Of a stretch of 7,581 bases of DNA, positions 1 to 5,591 are shown in pieces. Every line of letters starts with the position of its first letter. Position 1 is the stretch's first letter. This stretch comes from Nitrospirota bacterium (GTDB taxonomy: Bacteria; Nitrospirota; Nitrospiria; Nitrospirales; Nitrospiraceae), in assembly GCA_016235225.1 (NCBI GenBank), contig JACRLS010000126.1:1-7581 (forward strand), in the 5' to 3' direction. The translations under genes and the position numbers were made by a program. The notes under the pieces were generated by a model. That model did no database searches. It had not been told where the DNA came from and saw nothing but the letters and a program-made list of their open reading frames with translations.

Positions 1-2
1 GA

Positions 3-110
3 TCGTCGTCAAGAGGAGGAGGAGAGGAGGAGGAGGAGGAGAAGAAGAAGATTCGGCTGGCGACGAGCGGCCTGTTGACGGTGCGGCATGGGGCCCCTAA
101 GATGCCGTGA
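3..110 (+). CDS. possible C-terminal tail of an upstream gene (partial, uncertain)
   Basis: One plus-strand frame stays open from the left edge to a TGA at 108-110. It reads as a low-complexity run (three Ser, Arg, three Gly, six Glu, three Lys) followed by a more ordinary tail, IRLATSGLLTVRHGAPKMP. The TGA shares a base with the ATG at 110 of the next gene (TGATG), an arrangement typical of translationally coupled genes. That overlap is the main reason to suspect a real gene end. Against it, a second frame is open to a TAA at 98-100, the visible part is only 35 codons, no domain is recognisable, and a sigma70-like promoter lies inside it. I cannot assign a function. Confidence 0.25.
   Translation, partial: SSSRGGGEEEEEEKKKIRLATSGLLTVRHGAPKMP
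11..51 (+). repeat. polypurine AGG/AAG microsatellite tract
   Basis: Forty-one consecutive purines, made mostly of GGA/GAG triplets and ending in GAAGAAGAAG. The opposite strand is pure pyrimidine. It is low-complexity DNA that can vary in repeat number and could adopt a triplex-type structure. If translated in the frame ending at 110 it gives Gly, Glu and Lys runs. Whether it is coding or intergenic cannot be decided from this window. Confidence 0.8.
75..103 (+). promoter_or_regulatory. candidate sigma70-type promoter for the HEAT-repeat gene
   Basis: TTGACG (75-80, five of six consensus bases) is followed by exactly 17 bases and then TAAGAT (98-103, four of six). Transcription would begin near 110, at or just upstream of the ATG codons at 110 and 113. 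The message would then be leaderless, or translation would start at the downstream ATG at 149. The call rests on consensus match and spacing only. Confidence 0.35.
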
Positions 111-745
111 TGATGAAATCGGGTGGGTCTGCCGGGCAAGTCAACGTGATGGCGGCGCTGCTCCTGCTCGCGCTGGTGGTGGCAGGGGTGTGGACCTGGA
201 AGCGCATTCCGCCGGACACCCAAGATCTCATCGTGCAATACACCGTGCCCGTCCTCCTGGCCCTGGCGGGTGTCGGGCTGCTCCTGAAAATGGTGGTGGG
301 GCGGGTCAGGCAGCGGCGGTTGGATCGCGATCGTCTGGAGCGGTTGATGGTGCAGTTCGAACGGGAAGGAAAGCCGGACACACGTCTCGAACTCGGCTTT
401 ACGCTGGTGGAAACCAATCACTACCGCCTCGAGGGGCTGGAACGAATCGCCCCGGCGCTGGCCGAGCTGTTTATGACGACTCTCACGACCATGCTCGACG
501 ACAAGCAACATCGCATCCGTGGCATGGCGGCCAGCCATCTTGGAGTTCTTCAAGAGCCTCGCGCGGTTCCTCTCCTGCTGAAGGCCTTGGAGGATGACCA
601 TGCCTACGTCAGGAGTTCTGCCGCGCTGGGGCTGGGTCGGATGCGCGCCCGAGAAGCGAAGGACAAGCTGGCGTATTTGATGAAGGAGGATTGGGATCAG
701 ACGGTGAGGAGCCGCGCCAGGGAGGCGCTCGAACGATTGGCTTAG
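107..745 (+). CDS. membrane-anchored HEAT-repeat protein
   Basis: A protein of about 212 residues. Residues 15-31 and about 45-65 are hydrophobic and look like two transmembrane helices, separated by a short polar loop (KRIPPDTQD). A strongly basic stretch follows (RVRQRRLDRDR), which suggests the C-terminal part faces the cytoplasm. Residues from about 135 to the end form two or more HEAT/PBS-lyase-type helical repeats, with recognisable pieces such as EPRAVPLLLKALEDD, YVRSSAALGLGRM and RSRAREALERL. Such repeats are usually protein-binding scaffolds, and no catalytic motif is visible. The start is uncertain: GTG 107, ATG 110, ATG 113 and ATG 149 are all in frame and none has a good ribosome-binding site. 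The stop TAG (743-745) overlaps the stop of the facing metallophosphoesterase gene. The partner and specific role are unknown. Confidence 0.8.
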   Translation: MMMKSGGSAGQVNVMAALLLLALVVAGVWTWKRIPPDTQDLIVQYTVPVLLALAGVGLLLKMVVGRVRQRRLDRDRLERLMVQFEREGKPDTRLELGFTLVETNHYRLEGLERIAPALAELFMTTLTTMLDDKQHRIRGMAASHLGVLQEPRAVPLLLKALEDDHAYVRSSAALGLGRMRAREAKDKLAYLMKEDWDQTVRSRAREALERLA

Positions 746-1593
746 GGGCTGGCACGGCGTTCGGCCACCCATTCGATGAGGACGATTTCCGGGGGGCAGG
801 CGATGCGGGAGGGGAAGCCGGACCAGCCGAGGCCGCGGTTGACGTACAGGCGGTGCCCGTTCTTTTCGTAGTCGCCGTGGGTCCGGCCGTGGCAGCCGTA
901 CGGCAGCCAGAAGGGTTTGACGCCGGAGAAATGCCACTGTCCGCCGTGGCTATGGCCGCAGAGCACGAGGTTCGTTCGGTGCTCCTCTTTGAGCAGGTCG
1001 AGGATGATCGGGGCATGGGCCAGTACGAGGATATAGCGGTTCTCCCGCCACGGCGGAAGGCAGCTCAGATCCGTTCGATGCAGGGAGGGATCATCGAGCC
1101 CGACGATGCAGAGTTCCGTGGACCCAATGGGCTCGATCGCCACCTGGTTGATCAGGAGCCGGAGCTTGTGGCGGTCCGCCAGTCCGATGAATTCGTCGAT
1201 CGGCACCCCACTGTAGTGGTCGTGATTCCCCAACGTCATGTAGACGGGGGCGATGGCCCGCAGCGCAACCAAGAACCGTTCGAGATGCGGCATTCCGTCC
1301 GGGACATTCACGTAGTCGCCGGTCAGGAAGATCCAATCTGGCTTGAGCGCGGCGATCTGCGCCAGCACGGCGCCATGGCGCGGGAGGTATCGGTCCAGAT
1401 GGAGATCCGACAGATGAACCGCCCGATGCCCGACCAGCCCCGTACAATAGGCGCGCATCGGGGTGATGTCGGTGTGGTGCATCCCATATTCCAAGTGGGG
1501 AACCCGGTTATAGAGATGGTGCAAGGGTAACCCCCACTTGTGGGCCACCACCAATCGCAGCCAGCTGTGCCAGCGAGCAATCCGGGAAATCAT
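742..1593 (-). CDS. calcineurin-like metallophosphoesterase
   Basis: A 283-residue phosphoesterase of the YkuE/YaeI-like branch. The full set of binuclear-metal motifs is present in order: HLSDLHL (D63, H65), TGDYV (D93), GNHDHY (N123, H124), LAHAP (H193) and GHSHGGQ (H214, H216). A typical family C-terminus follows, NRGLGWSGFPSRIACPPEIVLIEW. Relatives hydrolyse phosphodiester or pyrophosphate bonds, and several act on lipid-linked substrates such as UDP-diacylglucosamine. The substrate here cannot be read from the sequence. There is no obvious signal peptide or strong transmembrane helix; the first 55 residues are mildly amphipathic and could touch the membrane. The start ATG (1593-1591) overlaps the stop of the preceding EF-hand gene as ATGA, so the two should be co-translated. 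The stop TAA (744-742) overlaps the TAG of the convergent HEAT-repeat gene, leaving no space for a terminator. Confidence 0.93.
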   Translation of the reverse strand: MISRIARWHSWLRLVVAHKWGLPLHHLYNRVPHLEYGMHHTDITPMRAYCTGLVGHRAVHLSDLHLDRYLPRHGAVLAQIAALKPDWIFLTGDYVNVPDGMPHLERFLVALRAIAPVYMTLGNHDHYSGVPIDEFIGLADRHKLRLLINQVAIEPIGSTELCIVGLDDPSLHRTDLSCLPPWRENRYILVLAHAPIILDLLKEEHRTNLVLCGHSHGGQWHFSGVKPFWLPYGCHGRTHGDYEKNGHRLYVNRGLGWSGFPSRIACPPEIVLIEWVAERRASP

Positions 1594-2228
1594 CCCATCA
1601 CCAGTTGCAGTGCGGCTTCATCCTGTTTCGTAAACCGATACCCCTTGTCGAACAGGGCTGACAGGCTGCGCATGATCAGCTCAAGATCGCCCGACCCGTG
1701 GATCGCCTCGAATCGAGCGACGAGCGCCGTGATTGGCGTCTCCGGTGAGGGTGAGGGTGTCACCGCCGGTCCGAATGAGTCCAGCAGATCGTTGAGCTCT
1801 GCCGCACTGTACTGATGATCGTCATTCCGATCACCGACGAGGACCAGTTCGAAGAACGTGAAACTGATCGACAGGGCCGATTGCGTCCGTGAAAAATCGG
1901 CCCGTGCCTCCTCCAAGCCTTTCGGGTACTTCGCGCGGCAGCGCGCCTCTTCGTCGGACAGCGGCCAGGCGATGCCGGTGGCGGCCGGTGGGAATTGAGG
2001 GCGATACCGCCGGTAGAACCAGTTGGTGCACAAGTCGGCCTCAGCAAAGTAGGCTTTGTCGGCGGCGATCTGGCGACGAACATGGGTCGTCACCTGATCA
2101 AACGGCCCGTCCTCCCCAGCCGCCGATGCCGGCGTCAGGACGGAGAGCCCGGCTACGAAGGTCCCCGCAACGGCACAGGTCCAGCTCGGGAGGGTATGAT
2201 GTCGACGGAGTCTCTCTGGATGGCTCAT
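1590..2228 (-). CDS. secreted EF-hand calcium-binding-type protein
   Basis: A 212-residue protein when started at the ATG 2228-2226. The N-terminus is a standard signal peptide: a basic stretch (RLRRHH), a hydrophobic core at about residues 16-31 and a likely signal peptidase I site ASA-A near residue 36. Residues 133-144 (DRNDDHQYSAAE) match the canonical 12-residue EF-hand loop at positions 1, 3, 5, 9 and 12 (D, N, D, S, E), with a hydrophobic residue at 8. A second, degenerate loop may lie near the C-terminus (FDKGYRFTKQDE). Two cysteines (67 and 97) could form a disulfide in the periplasm. A proline/serine linker (TPSPSPET) separates the EF-hand from the last helices. This is the first gene of a two-gene operon with the metallophosphoesterase. 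An in-frame upstream start at 2312 is rejected because it runs into truD and abolishes the signal-peptide architecture. The exact function is unknown. Confidence 0.82.
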   Translation of the reverse strand: MSHPERLRRHHTLPSWTCAVAGTFVAGLSVLTPASAAGEDGPFDQVTTHVRRQIAADKAYFAEADLCTNWFYRRYRPQFPPAATGIAWPLSDEEARCRAKYPKGLEEARADFSRTQSALSISFTFFELVLVGDRNDDHQYSAAELNDLLDSFGPAVTPSPSPETPITALVARFEAIHGSGDLELIMRSLSALFDKGYRFTKQDEAALQLVMG

Positions 2229-2241
2229 GGAAAGTACTGGC

Positions 2242-2269
2242 AGTATAGCATGGCAGTTCCTGACACCAA
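2242..2269 (-). promoter_or_regulatory. extended -10 promoter of the EF-hand/phosphoesterase operon
   Basis: On the minus strand, TATACT (2247-2242, five of six consensus bases) is preceded by TGC, giving the extended -10 form TGnTATACT. A weak -35, TTGGTG (2269-2264), lies 16 bases further upstream. Only 13 bases separate the -10 from the start codon at 2228. Transcription would start roughly 6-7 bases before the ATG, with no room for a Shine-Dalgarno site. The promoter occupies most of the 59-base divergent gap before truD. Confidence 0.5.
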
Positions 2270-2287
2270 GCCTGTGATCGGTATCGG

Positions 2288-3334
2288 ATGATGGCCAGCA
2301 TCTCTGAACCACCGCTGCCCTACCTGACGGGCGACCGTCCCGGCGTGGGAGGTTCGATACGGGCCGAGCCTGAGGATTTTCAAGTTGAGGAGCGGCCGCT
2401 CTATCTTCCTTCCGGAGAGGGGGAACACCTGTACGTCCGCGTTACCAAGCGAGGCCTCTCGACGCCGGACCTGGTCGGGAAGCTCGCGGATACACTGGGA
2501 GTCAAGCGGATGCACATCGGAGTGGCGGGGCTGAAAGACGCCCGCGCGGTCACCTCTCAGATGGTTTCGCTGCTGGGGGCGAAGCCGGAGCTCCTGTCAC
2601 GTCTCCAGTGCGAACCGAGAATTCTCAAGGTCGAGGTCTTGGGGCGGCATCGCCATCGTCTTCGAACGGGGCATCATGCCGGGAACGGATTTCGTCTGAC
2701 GATCCGGGGAGTGTCGACTCAGGCAGCCGGCATCGTCCCGAGCGTACTGGACGAATTGGTTCGGCGTGGCGTGCCGAACTACTTCGGGCCCCAACGGCAG
2801 GGCCGTGACGGCGCCAACTACCAGATCGGGCTGGCGCTCCTGACCGATCCGGCCCGCCGCGCCGAGATGGGCAAGTCCAAGCGGCTCTGGTACCTCCACA
2901 CAGTTCAGTCTCACCTGTTCAACCGGATCGTGGCGCGACGGGTGGCGCACCTCGATCGACTGGTCCCGGGAGATTGGGCCGTGAAACATGTGAACGGCGC
3001 CTGCTTTCCGGTCGTCGATGTGGCGGCTGAACAGTCGCGTGTCGAGAGCTTTGAGATCAGTCCCACCGGCATCCTGTTCGGACCTCGGGCGCCCTGGGCG
3101 ACTGACGAGGCCGGCACGATCGAGCGTGAAGCGGCGGCTGAGTACGGCATGACACCCGAATCGCTGACCCAGGCTGGAACGGCCTGCCGGTTTCGGGGGG
3201 AACGTCGGCCGCTCCGGATCCCGCTCCAGGAATTGGAGTGGGGGATCGATGGGGACAGGCTGACACTGTCATTTGTGCTTCCGGCGGGAGCCTATGCGAC
3301 CAGCGTGCTTCGGGAAATCATGAAATCCGATTAA
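2288..3334 (+). CDS. truD: tRNA pseudouridine(13) synthase TruD
   Basis: A 348-residue, full-length member of the TruD family, which isomerises uridine 13 of tRNA-Glu to pseudouridine in the cytoplasm. The N-terminal element GSIRAEPEDFQVEE is typical of the family. The catalytic motif GLKDARAVT carries the nucleophilic aspartate D84. Next comes the GVPNYFGPQR segment (161-170), and the protein ends with the conserved PAGAYATSVLREIM. One oddity is the residue after the NYFG-x-QR motif: it is usually Phe (QRFG) but is Gln here (Q171). The start is ATG 2288 or the adjacent ATG 2291. Neither has a convincing Shine-Dalgarno site, and no strong promoter is visible in the short upstream gap. The gene is divergent from the EF-hand operon and is followed after 68 bases by the ornithine cyclodeaminase-type gene. 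Confidence 0.96.
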   Translation: MMASISEPPLPYLTGDRPGVGGSIRAEPEDFQVEERPLYLPSGEGEHLYVRVTKRGLSTPDLVGKLADTLGVKRMHIGVAGLKDARAVTSQMVSLLGAKPELLSRLQCEPRILKVEVLGRHRHRLRTGHHAGNGFRLTIRGVSTQAAGIVPSVLDELVRRGVPNYFGPQRQGRDGANYQIGLALLTDPARRAEMGKSKRLWYLHTVQSHLFNRIVARRVAHLDRLVPGDWAVKHVNGACFPVVDVAAEQSRVESFEISPTGILFGPRAPWATDEAGTIEREAAAEYGMTPESLTQAGTACRFRGERRPLRIPLQELEWGIDGDRLTLSFVLPAGAYATSVLREIMKSD

Positions 3335-3364
3335 CGACTTTTGCTCAGCCGCCGGGACGCTGCA

Positions 3365-3373
3365 TGGTAAGAT
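3365..3373 (+). promoter_or_regulatory. candidate extended -10 promoter for the arginine-to-proline gene pair
   Basis: TGGTAAGAT in the 68-base gap after truD fits the extended -10 pattern TGn-TAnnnT. No good -35 hexamer sits at the right distance. Transcription would start near 3380, just ahead of the ribosome-binding site at 3385-3392. The pair may therefore be transcribed independently of truD, although read-through is equally possible because no terminator is visible between them. Confidence 0.3.
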
Positions 3374-3384
3374 GCGAGCACGAG

Positions 3385-3392
3385 AAAAGGAG
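3385..3392 (+). promoter_or_regulatory. ribosome-binding site that fixes the start at 3403
   Basis: AAAAGGAG sits 10 bases before the ATG at 3403. It is the clearest Shine-Dalgarno sequence in the left and central parts of the window. It favours this start over the in-frame ATG at 3364 and over the longer open frame that overlaps truD. Confidence 0.7.
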
Positions 3393-3402
3393 CGTTCCCA
3401 TC

Positions 3403-4671
3403 ATGGCACGAGCAGAGAAATCCAGGAACGGAGCCTCGAACCCGGGACAGGCCCAGGAAACAGTCGTCATCGACGGCCATATCATCGATTCCCTCATCCT
3501 CGCCAAGGTCCTCGACACGATTCTCATGATGGGCGGCGCCTTCGACCTTCGGGAAGTCAAGGTCGGGGCGACGCGAGAAGATCCCTCACGGGCAAAGATC
3601 CTCGTCCGCGCTTCTACCACGGAGCTGCTGGGGGCCATCCTCCAGGCGATTCAGCCACATGGCGCGTCCGTCGAACGGCAATCGGATTGCCGCTTCGAGC
3701 CGGCGCCCGCCGATGGCGTGCTCCCCGACGGGTTCTACGCCACCACGCACCTGCCGAGCCAGGTCCGGTTGAAGGGCACGTGGGTTGAGGTCGAGGCGAT
3801 CGAAATGGATGTCGCGATCCGCGTTGATTCGGCGCTGACGTCGGCGCGCACCGTCACCATGGCCGACGCGAAACGGGGCGACCTCATCGTCACCGGTCGT
3901 GACGGCATCCGGGTCCTGCCGCTGGAGCGACCCAAGGAACGGGATGTCTTCAGTTTCATGGAATCGCAAGTGTCGTCCGAGCGGCCGCATGGACACATCA
4001 TCCGGGATGTGGCGGGCCGGATGAGGCAACTCCGCGACGGCGGCTCCGGCAAGACGCTGTTCGCGGGCGGTCCGGCGATCGTCCATGCGGGGGGGCGGGA
4101 GGCCCTGACATGGATGATCGACGAAGGTTATGTCCAGGTCTTGTTCTGCGGGAACGCCCTCGCGGCGCACGACATGGAGGCGGCTCTGTACGGAACCTCC
4201 CTCGGGTTCGGTCTCTGCGCGGGACGACTCGTGCCGCACGGGCACGAACACCATCTGCGCACGATCAATCGCATTCGAGGCATCGGCAGTATCGAGAGGG
4301 CGGTTAAGACGGGCGTCATCACCGAAGGCATCATGGCGGCCTGCGTGCGGCGGAATGTGAAGGTCGTCATGGCAGGCACCATCAGGGACGATGGTCCGCT
4401 CCCCGGCGTGATCACGGACTCGATGGCGGCCCAATCGGCGATGCGCGCGGCCTTGCCGGGCGTGAGTCTCGTCCTGTTGGTCGCCTCGACGCTGCACGCG
4501 GTGGCGACGGGAAACCTGTTGCCGGCCAGCGTGGCCACGGTCTGCGTGGACGTCAATCCATCGGTCCCGACCAAGCTGGCCGTTCGGGGTAGCTTTCAAG
4601 CCGTGGGACTCGTGATGGATGCGGCCTCGTTCCTGCGAGAGCTGGCGCGTGAATTGGGGTGGAAGGGATGA
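3403..4671 (+). CDS. ornithine cyclodeaminase-type protein, TIGR00300 (LOR/SDH domain) family
   Basis: A 422-residue protein of the TIGR00300 family. The same module forms the C-terminal half of cyanobacterial ArgZ/AgrE, and archaeal members have been linked to NAD-dependent conversion of ornithine to proline plus ammonia. The N-terminal domain (about 20-210) carries the LOR/SDH-type signature, including ILVRASTTELLGAILQAI and ATTHLPSQVRLKGTWVEVE (113-131). The C-terminal domain (about 218-422) is the dinucleotide-binding part, with AGGPAIVHAGG (221-231), LFCGNALAAHDMEAALYGTSLG (247-268), GHEHHLRTINRIRG (280-293) and TDSMAAQSAM (338-347). It is cytoplasmic, with no signal or membrane segment. 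The first 18 residues are polar and poorly conserved-looking. The start is set by AAAAGGAG 10 bases upstream. The stop overlaps the ATG of the arginine dihydrolase-like gene (ATGA, 4668-4671), so the two are almost certainly co-translated. Functional assignment is by family and context; this family was long annotated only as conserved hypothetical. Confidence 0.85.
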   Translation: MARAEKSRNGASNPGQAQETVVIDGHIIDSLILAKVLDTILMMGGAFDLREVKVGATREDPSRAKILVRASTTELLGAILQAIQPHGASVERQSDCRFEPAPADGVLPDGFYATTHLPSQVRLKGTWVEVEAIEMDVAIRVDSALTSARTVTMADAKRGDLIVTGRDGIRVLPLERPKERDVFSFMESQVSSERPHGHIIRDVAGRMRQLRDGGSGKTLFAGGPAIVHAGGREALTWMIDEGYVQVLFCGNALAAHDMEAALYGTSLGFGLCAGRLVPHGHEHHLRTINRIRGIGSIERAVKTGVITEGIMAACVRRNVKVVMAGTIRDDGPLPGVITDSMAAQSAMRAALPGVSLVLLVASTLHAVATGNLLPASVATVCVDVNPSVPTKLAVRGSFQAVGLVMDAASFLRELARELGWKG

Positions 4672-5468
4672 GCCACATTCTGGTCTGCCCGCCGGATTAC
4701 TTCGACATCGAGTACGAGATCAACCCCTGGATGCGTGTCTCCAACCAGGTCGAAGTCGAACGGGCCAAGTCGCAGTGGTACGAACTCATGCGGGTGCTGG
4801 AGCAGGAGGTGGGCGCCCTACTGGAGCGCATGCAGCCGGTCCAAGGGCTGCCGGACATGGTGTTCACGGCCAACGCCGGATCGGTGATGGGGCGGCGCGC
4901 GGTGCCCAGCCGGTTTCGTCATCCCGAACGGCAACGCGAGGAAGCGCACTTCGAAGCCTGGTTTCGTAGCCACGGCTACGAGGTCACGGTGCTGGACAAG
5001 GAGTTGTACTTCGAGGGGGCCGGCGATCTGCTCGGCTTTCCCGACGCCCGGTTCGGCGGGTACCGAAAGCGGAGCGAGATCCGGGCCTATGCCCGGTTGA
5101 GCGAAATCTTCGAATGCGAAATCATTCCGGTCGAACTCGTCGACAGCCGCTTCTATCATCTCGACACCTGCTTCTGCCCGCTGAGCGGCGGGGAGCTGCT
5201 CTATTACCCCCCGGCGTTTGATTACTATGCTCAGGCCGCCATGGCCGATCGTGTCGCGCCGGAGCGCCGGATGGTGGTGCCGGAATTCGACGCGTTGAAA
5301 TTCGCCTGTAATGCGGTGTGCGTGGGCAAGCACGTGGTATTGCCGGCCGGCTGTGAGGCCACCATGCAGATGCTCGATGCCAGGGGCTATCAGCCTCACC
5401 CGGTTCCGCTCAGCGAATTCATGAAGTCGGGCGGCTCCGCCAAGTGCCTCACGCTGGCGCTGGACTAG
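4668..5468 (+). CDS. arginine dihydrolase-like guanidine-modifying hydrolase
   Basis: A 266-residue enzyme of the amidinotransferase/dimethylarginine dimethylaminohydrolase (GME) superfamily, closely resembling the N-terminal half of cyanobacterial ArgZ/AgrE. That half hydrolyses arginine to ornithine, two ammonia and carbon dioxide. Visible family features are the start ILVCPPDYFDIEYEINPWM with N19, the substrate-binding PDMVFTANAG with N69, FEGAGD (115-120), the catalytic histidine H164 in SRFYHLDTC, and the nucleophilic cysteine C260 in GGSAKCLTL at the C-terminus. The two asparagines sit where ArgZ carries the residues reported to distinguish dihydrolase from deiminase activity, as far as I can align by eye. 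The ATG at 4668 overlaps the stop of the ornithine cyclodeaminase-type gene. A GTG three codons upstream is less likely. Context supports an arginine to ornithine to proline route. Alternatives are arginine deiminase or DDAH activity. Confidence 0.87.
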   Translation: MSHILVCPPDYFDIEYEINPWMRVSNQVEVERAKSQWYELMRVLEQEVGALLERMQPVQGLPDMVFTANAGSVMGRRAVPSRFRHPERQREEAHFEAWFRSHGYEVTVLDKELYFEGAGDLLGFPDARFGGYRKRSEIRAYARLSEIFECEIIPVELVDSRFYHLDTCFCPLSGGELLYYPPAFDYYAQAAMADRVAPERRMVVPEFDALKFACNAVCVGKHVVLPAGCEATMQMLDARGYQPHPVPLSEFMKSGGSAKCLTLALD

Positions 5469-5471
5469 GGC

Positions 5472-5547
5472 GCGAGACGTGCGACGGTTCGACGGGCTCA
5501 CCGTCCCGAGCCCCGTCGAGGGAGAAAGGCGGGATGGCGAGACGTGC
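5472..5547 (+). repeat. direct repeat pair GCGAGACGTGC flanking a palindrome
   Basis: GCGAGACGTGC occurs at 5472-5482 and again at 5537-5547, 65 bases apart, on either side of the hairpin at 5489-5519. Two identical 11-mers in a 123-base gap point to a structured repeat element rather than random spacer. No transposase or target-site duplication is visible. Confidence 0.6.
5489..5519. repeat. REP-like palindrome / possible bidirectional terminator hairpin
   Basis: The left arm TCGACGGGCTC (5489-5499) pairs with the right arm GAGCCCCGTCGA (5508-5519) with one bulged base, around an 8-base loop. The TTCGACGGGCTCA core resembles dispersed REP-type palindromes found in many GC-rich genomes. That resemblance is from memory and untested. 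No T-run follows on either strand, so a classical intrinsic terminator is not supported. The position between two convergent genes would nevertheless suit a transcription-ending or mRNA-stabilising hairpin. Confidence 0.55.
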
Positions 5548-5561
5548 CGGTCACGCCTTTC
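5524..5561. repeat. second inverted repeat in the convergent gap
   Basis: GAAAGGCG (5524-5531) and CGCCTTTC (5554-5561) are perfect 8-base complements around a 22-base loop. An alternative pairing of GGCGGGA (5528-5534) with TCCCGCC (5569-5575) competes with it. Together with the upstream palindrome and the direct repeats, this makes the whole gap 5469-5591 a compact structured element with no coding capacity that I can support. Confidence 0.5.
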
Positions 5562-5591
5562 GCGCGTTTCCCGCCCGTCGCGCATACCGCA

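Noticed and set aside
691..1530. Long plus-strand open frame (279 codons) opposite the metallophosphoesterase gene
   Set aside because: The antisense frame has no recognisable motif or ribosome-binding site and overlaps the end of the HEAT-repeat gene. The minus strand carries a complete set of phosphoesterase motifs. Long antisense frames are expected in GC-rich coding DNA.
1741..1760. Tandem GGTGAG-like repeats on the plus strand
   Set aside because: They are explained by the Pro/Ser linker (TPSPSPET) of the minus-strand EF-hand protein. They are too short and few for a CRISPR or regulatory array.
2260..2287. Possible plus-strand promoter for truD (CTGACA-N16-TATCGG)
   Set aside because: The -10 matches only three of six consensus bases and transcription would start inside the coding region, so it is not convincing.
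2229..2312. Upstream in-frame start at 2312 for the EF-hand protein
   Set aside because: It would add 28 residues ahead of a normal signal peptide, cross the candidate promoter and overlap the start of truD.
3238..3402. N-terminal extension of the ornithine cyclodeaminase-type protein into truD
   Set aside because: The extension overlaps nearly 100 bases of truD and resembles nothing. AAAAGGAG at 3385-3392 points to the ATG at 3403, where a family-like protein begins.
3586..4599. Minus-strand open frame of 337 codons opposite the ornithine cyclodeaminase-type gene
   Set aside because: Its composition is rich in Arg, His and Asp, as expected of a mirror frame, with no domain. The plus strand clearly encodes a conserved TIGR00300 protein with a good ribosome-binding site.
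4818..5585. Minus-strand open frame of 255 codons opposite the arginine dihydrolase-like gene
   Set aside because: It is a shadow of a plus-strand gene with intact catalytic residues. It has no motif and runs through the hairpin-rich gap.
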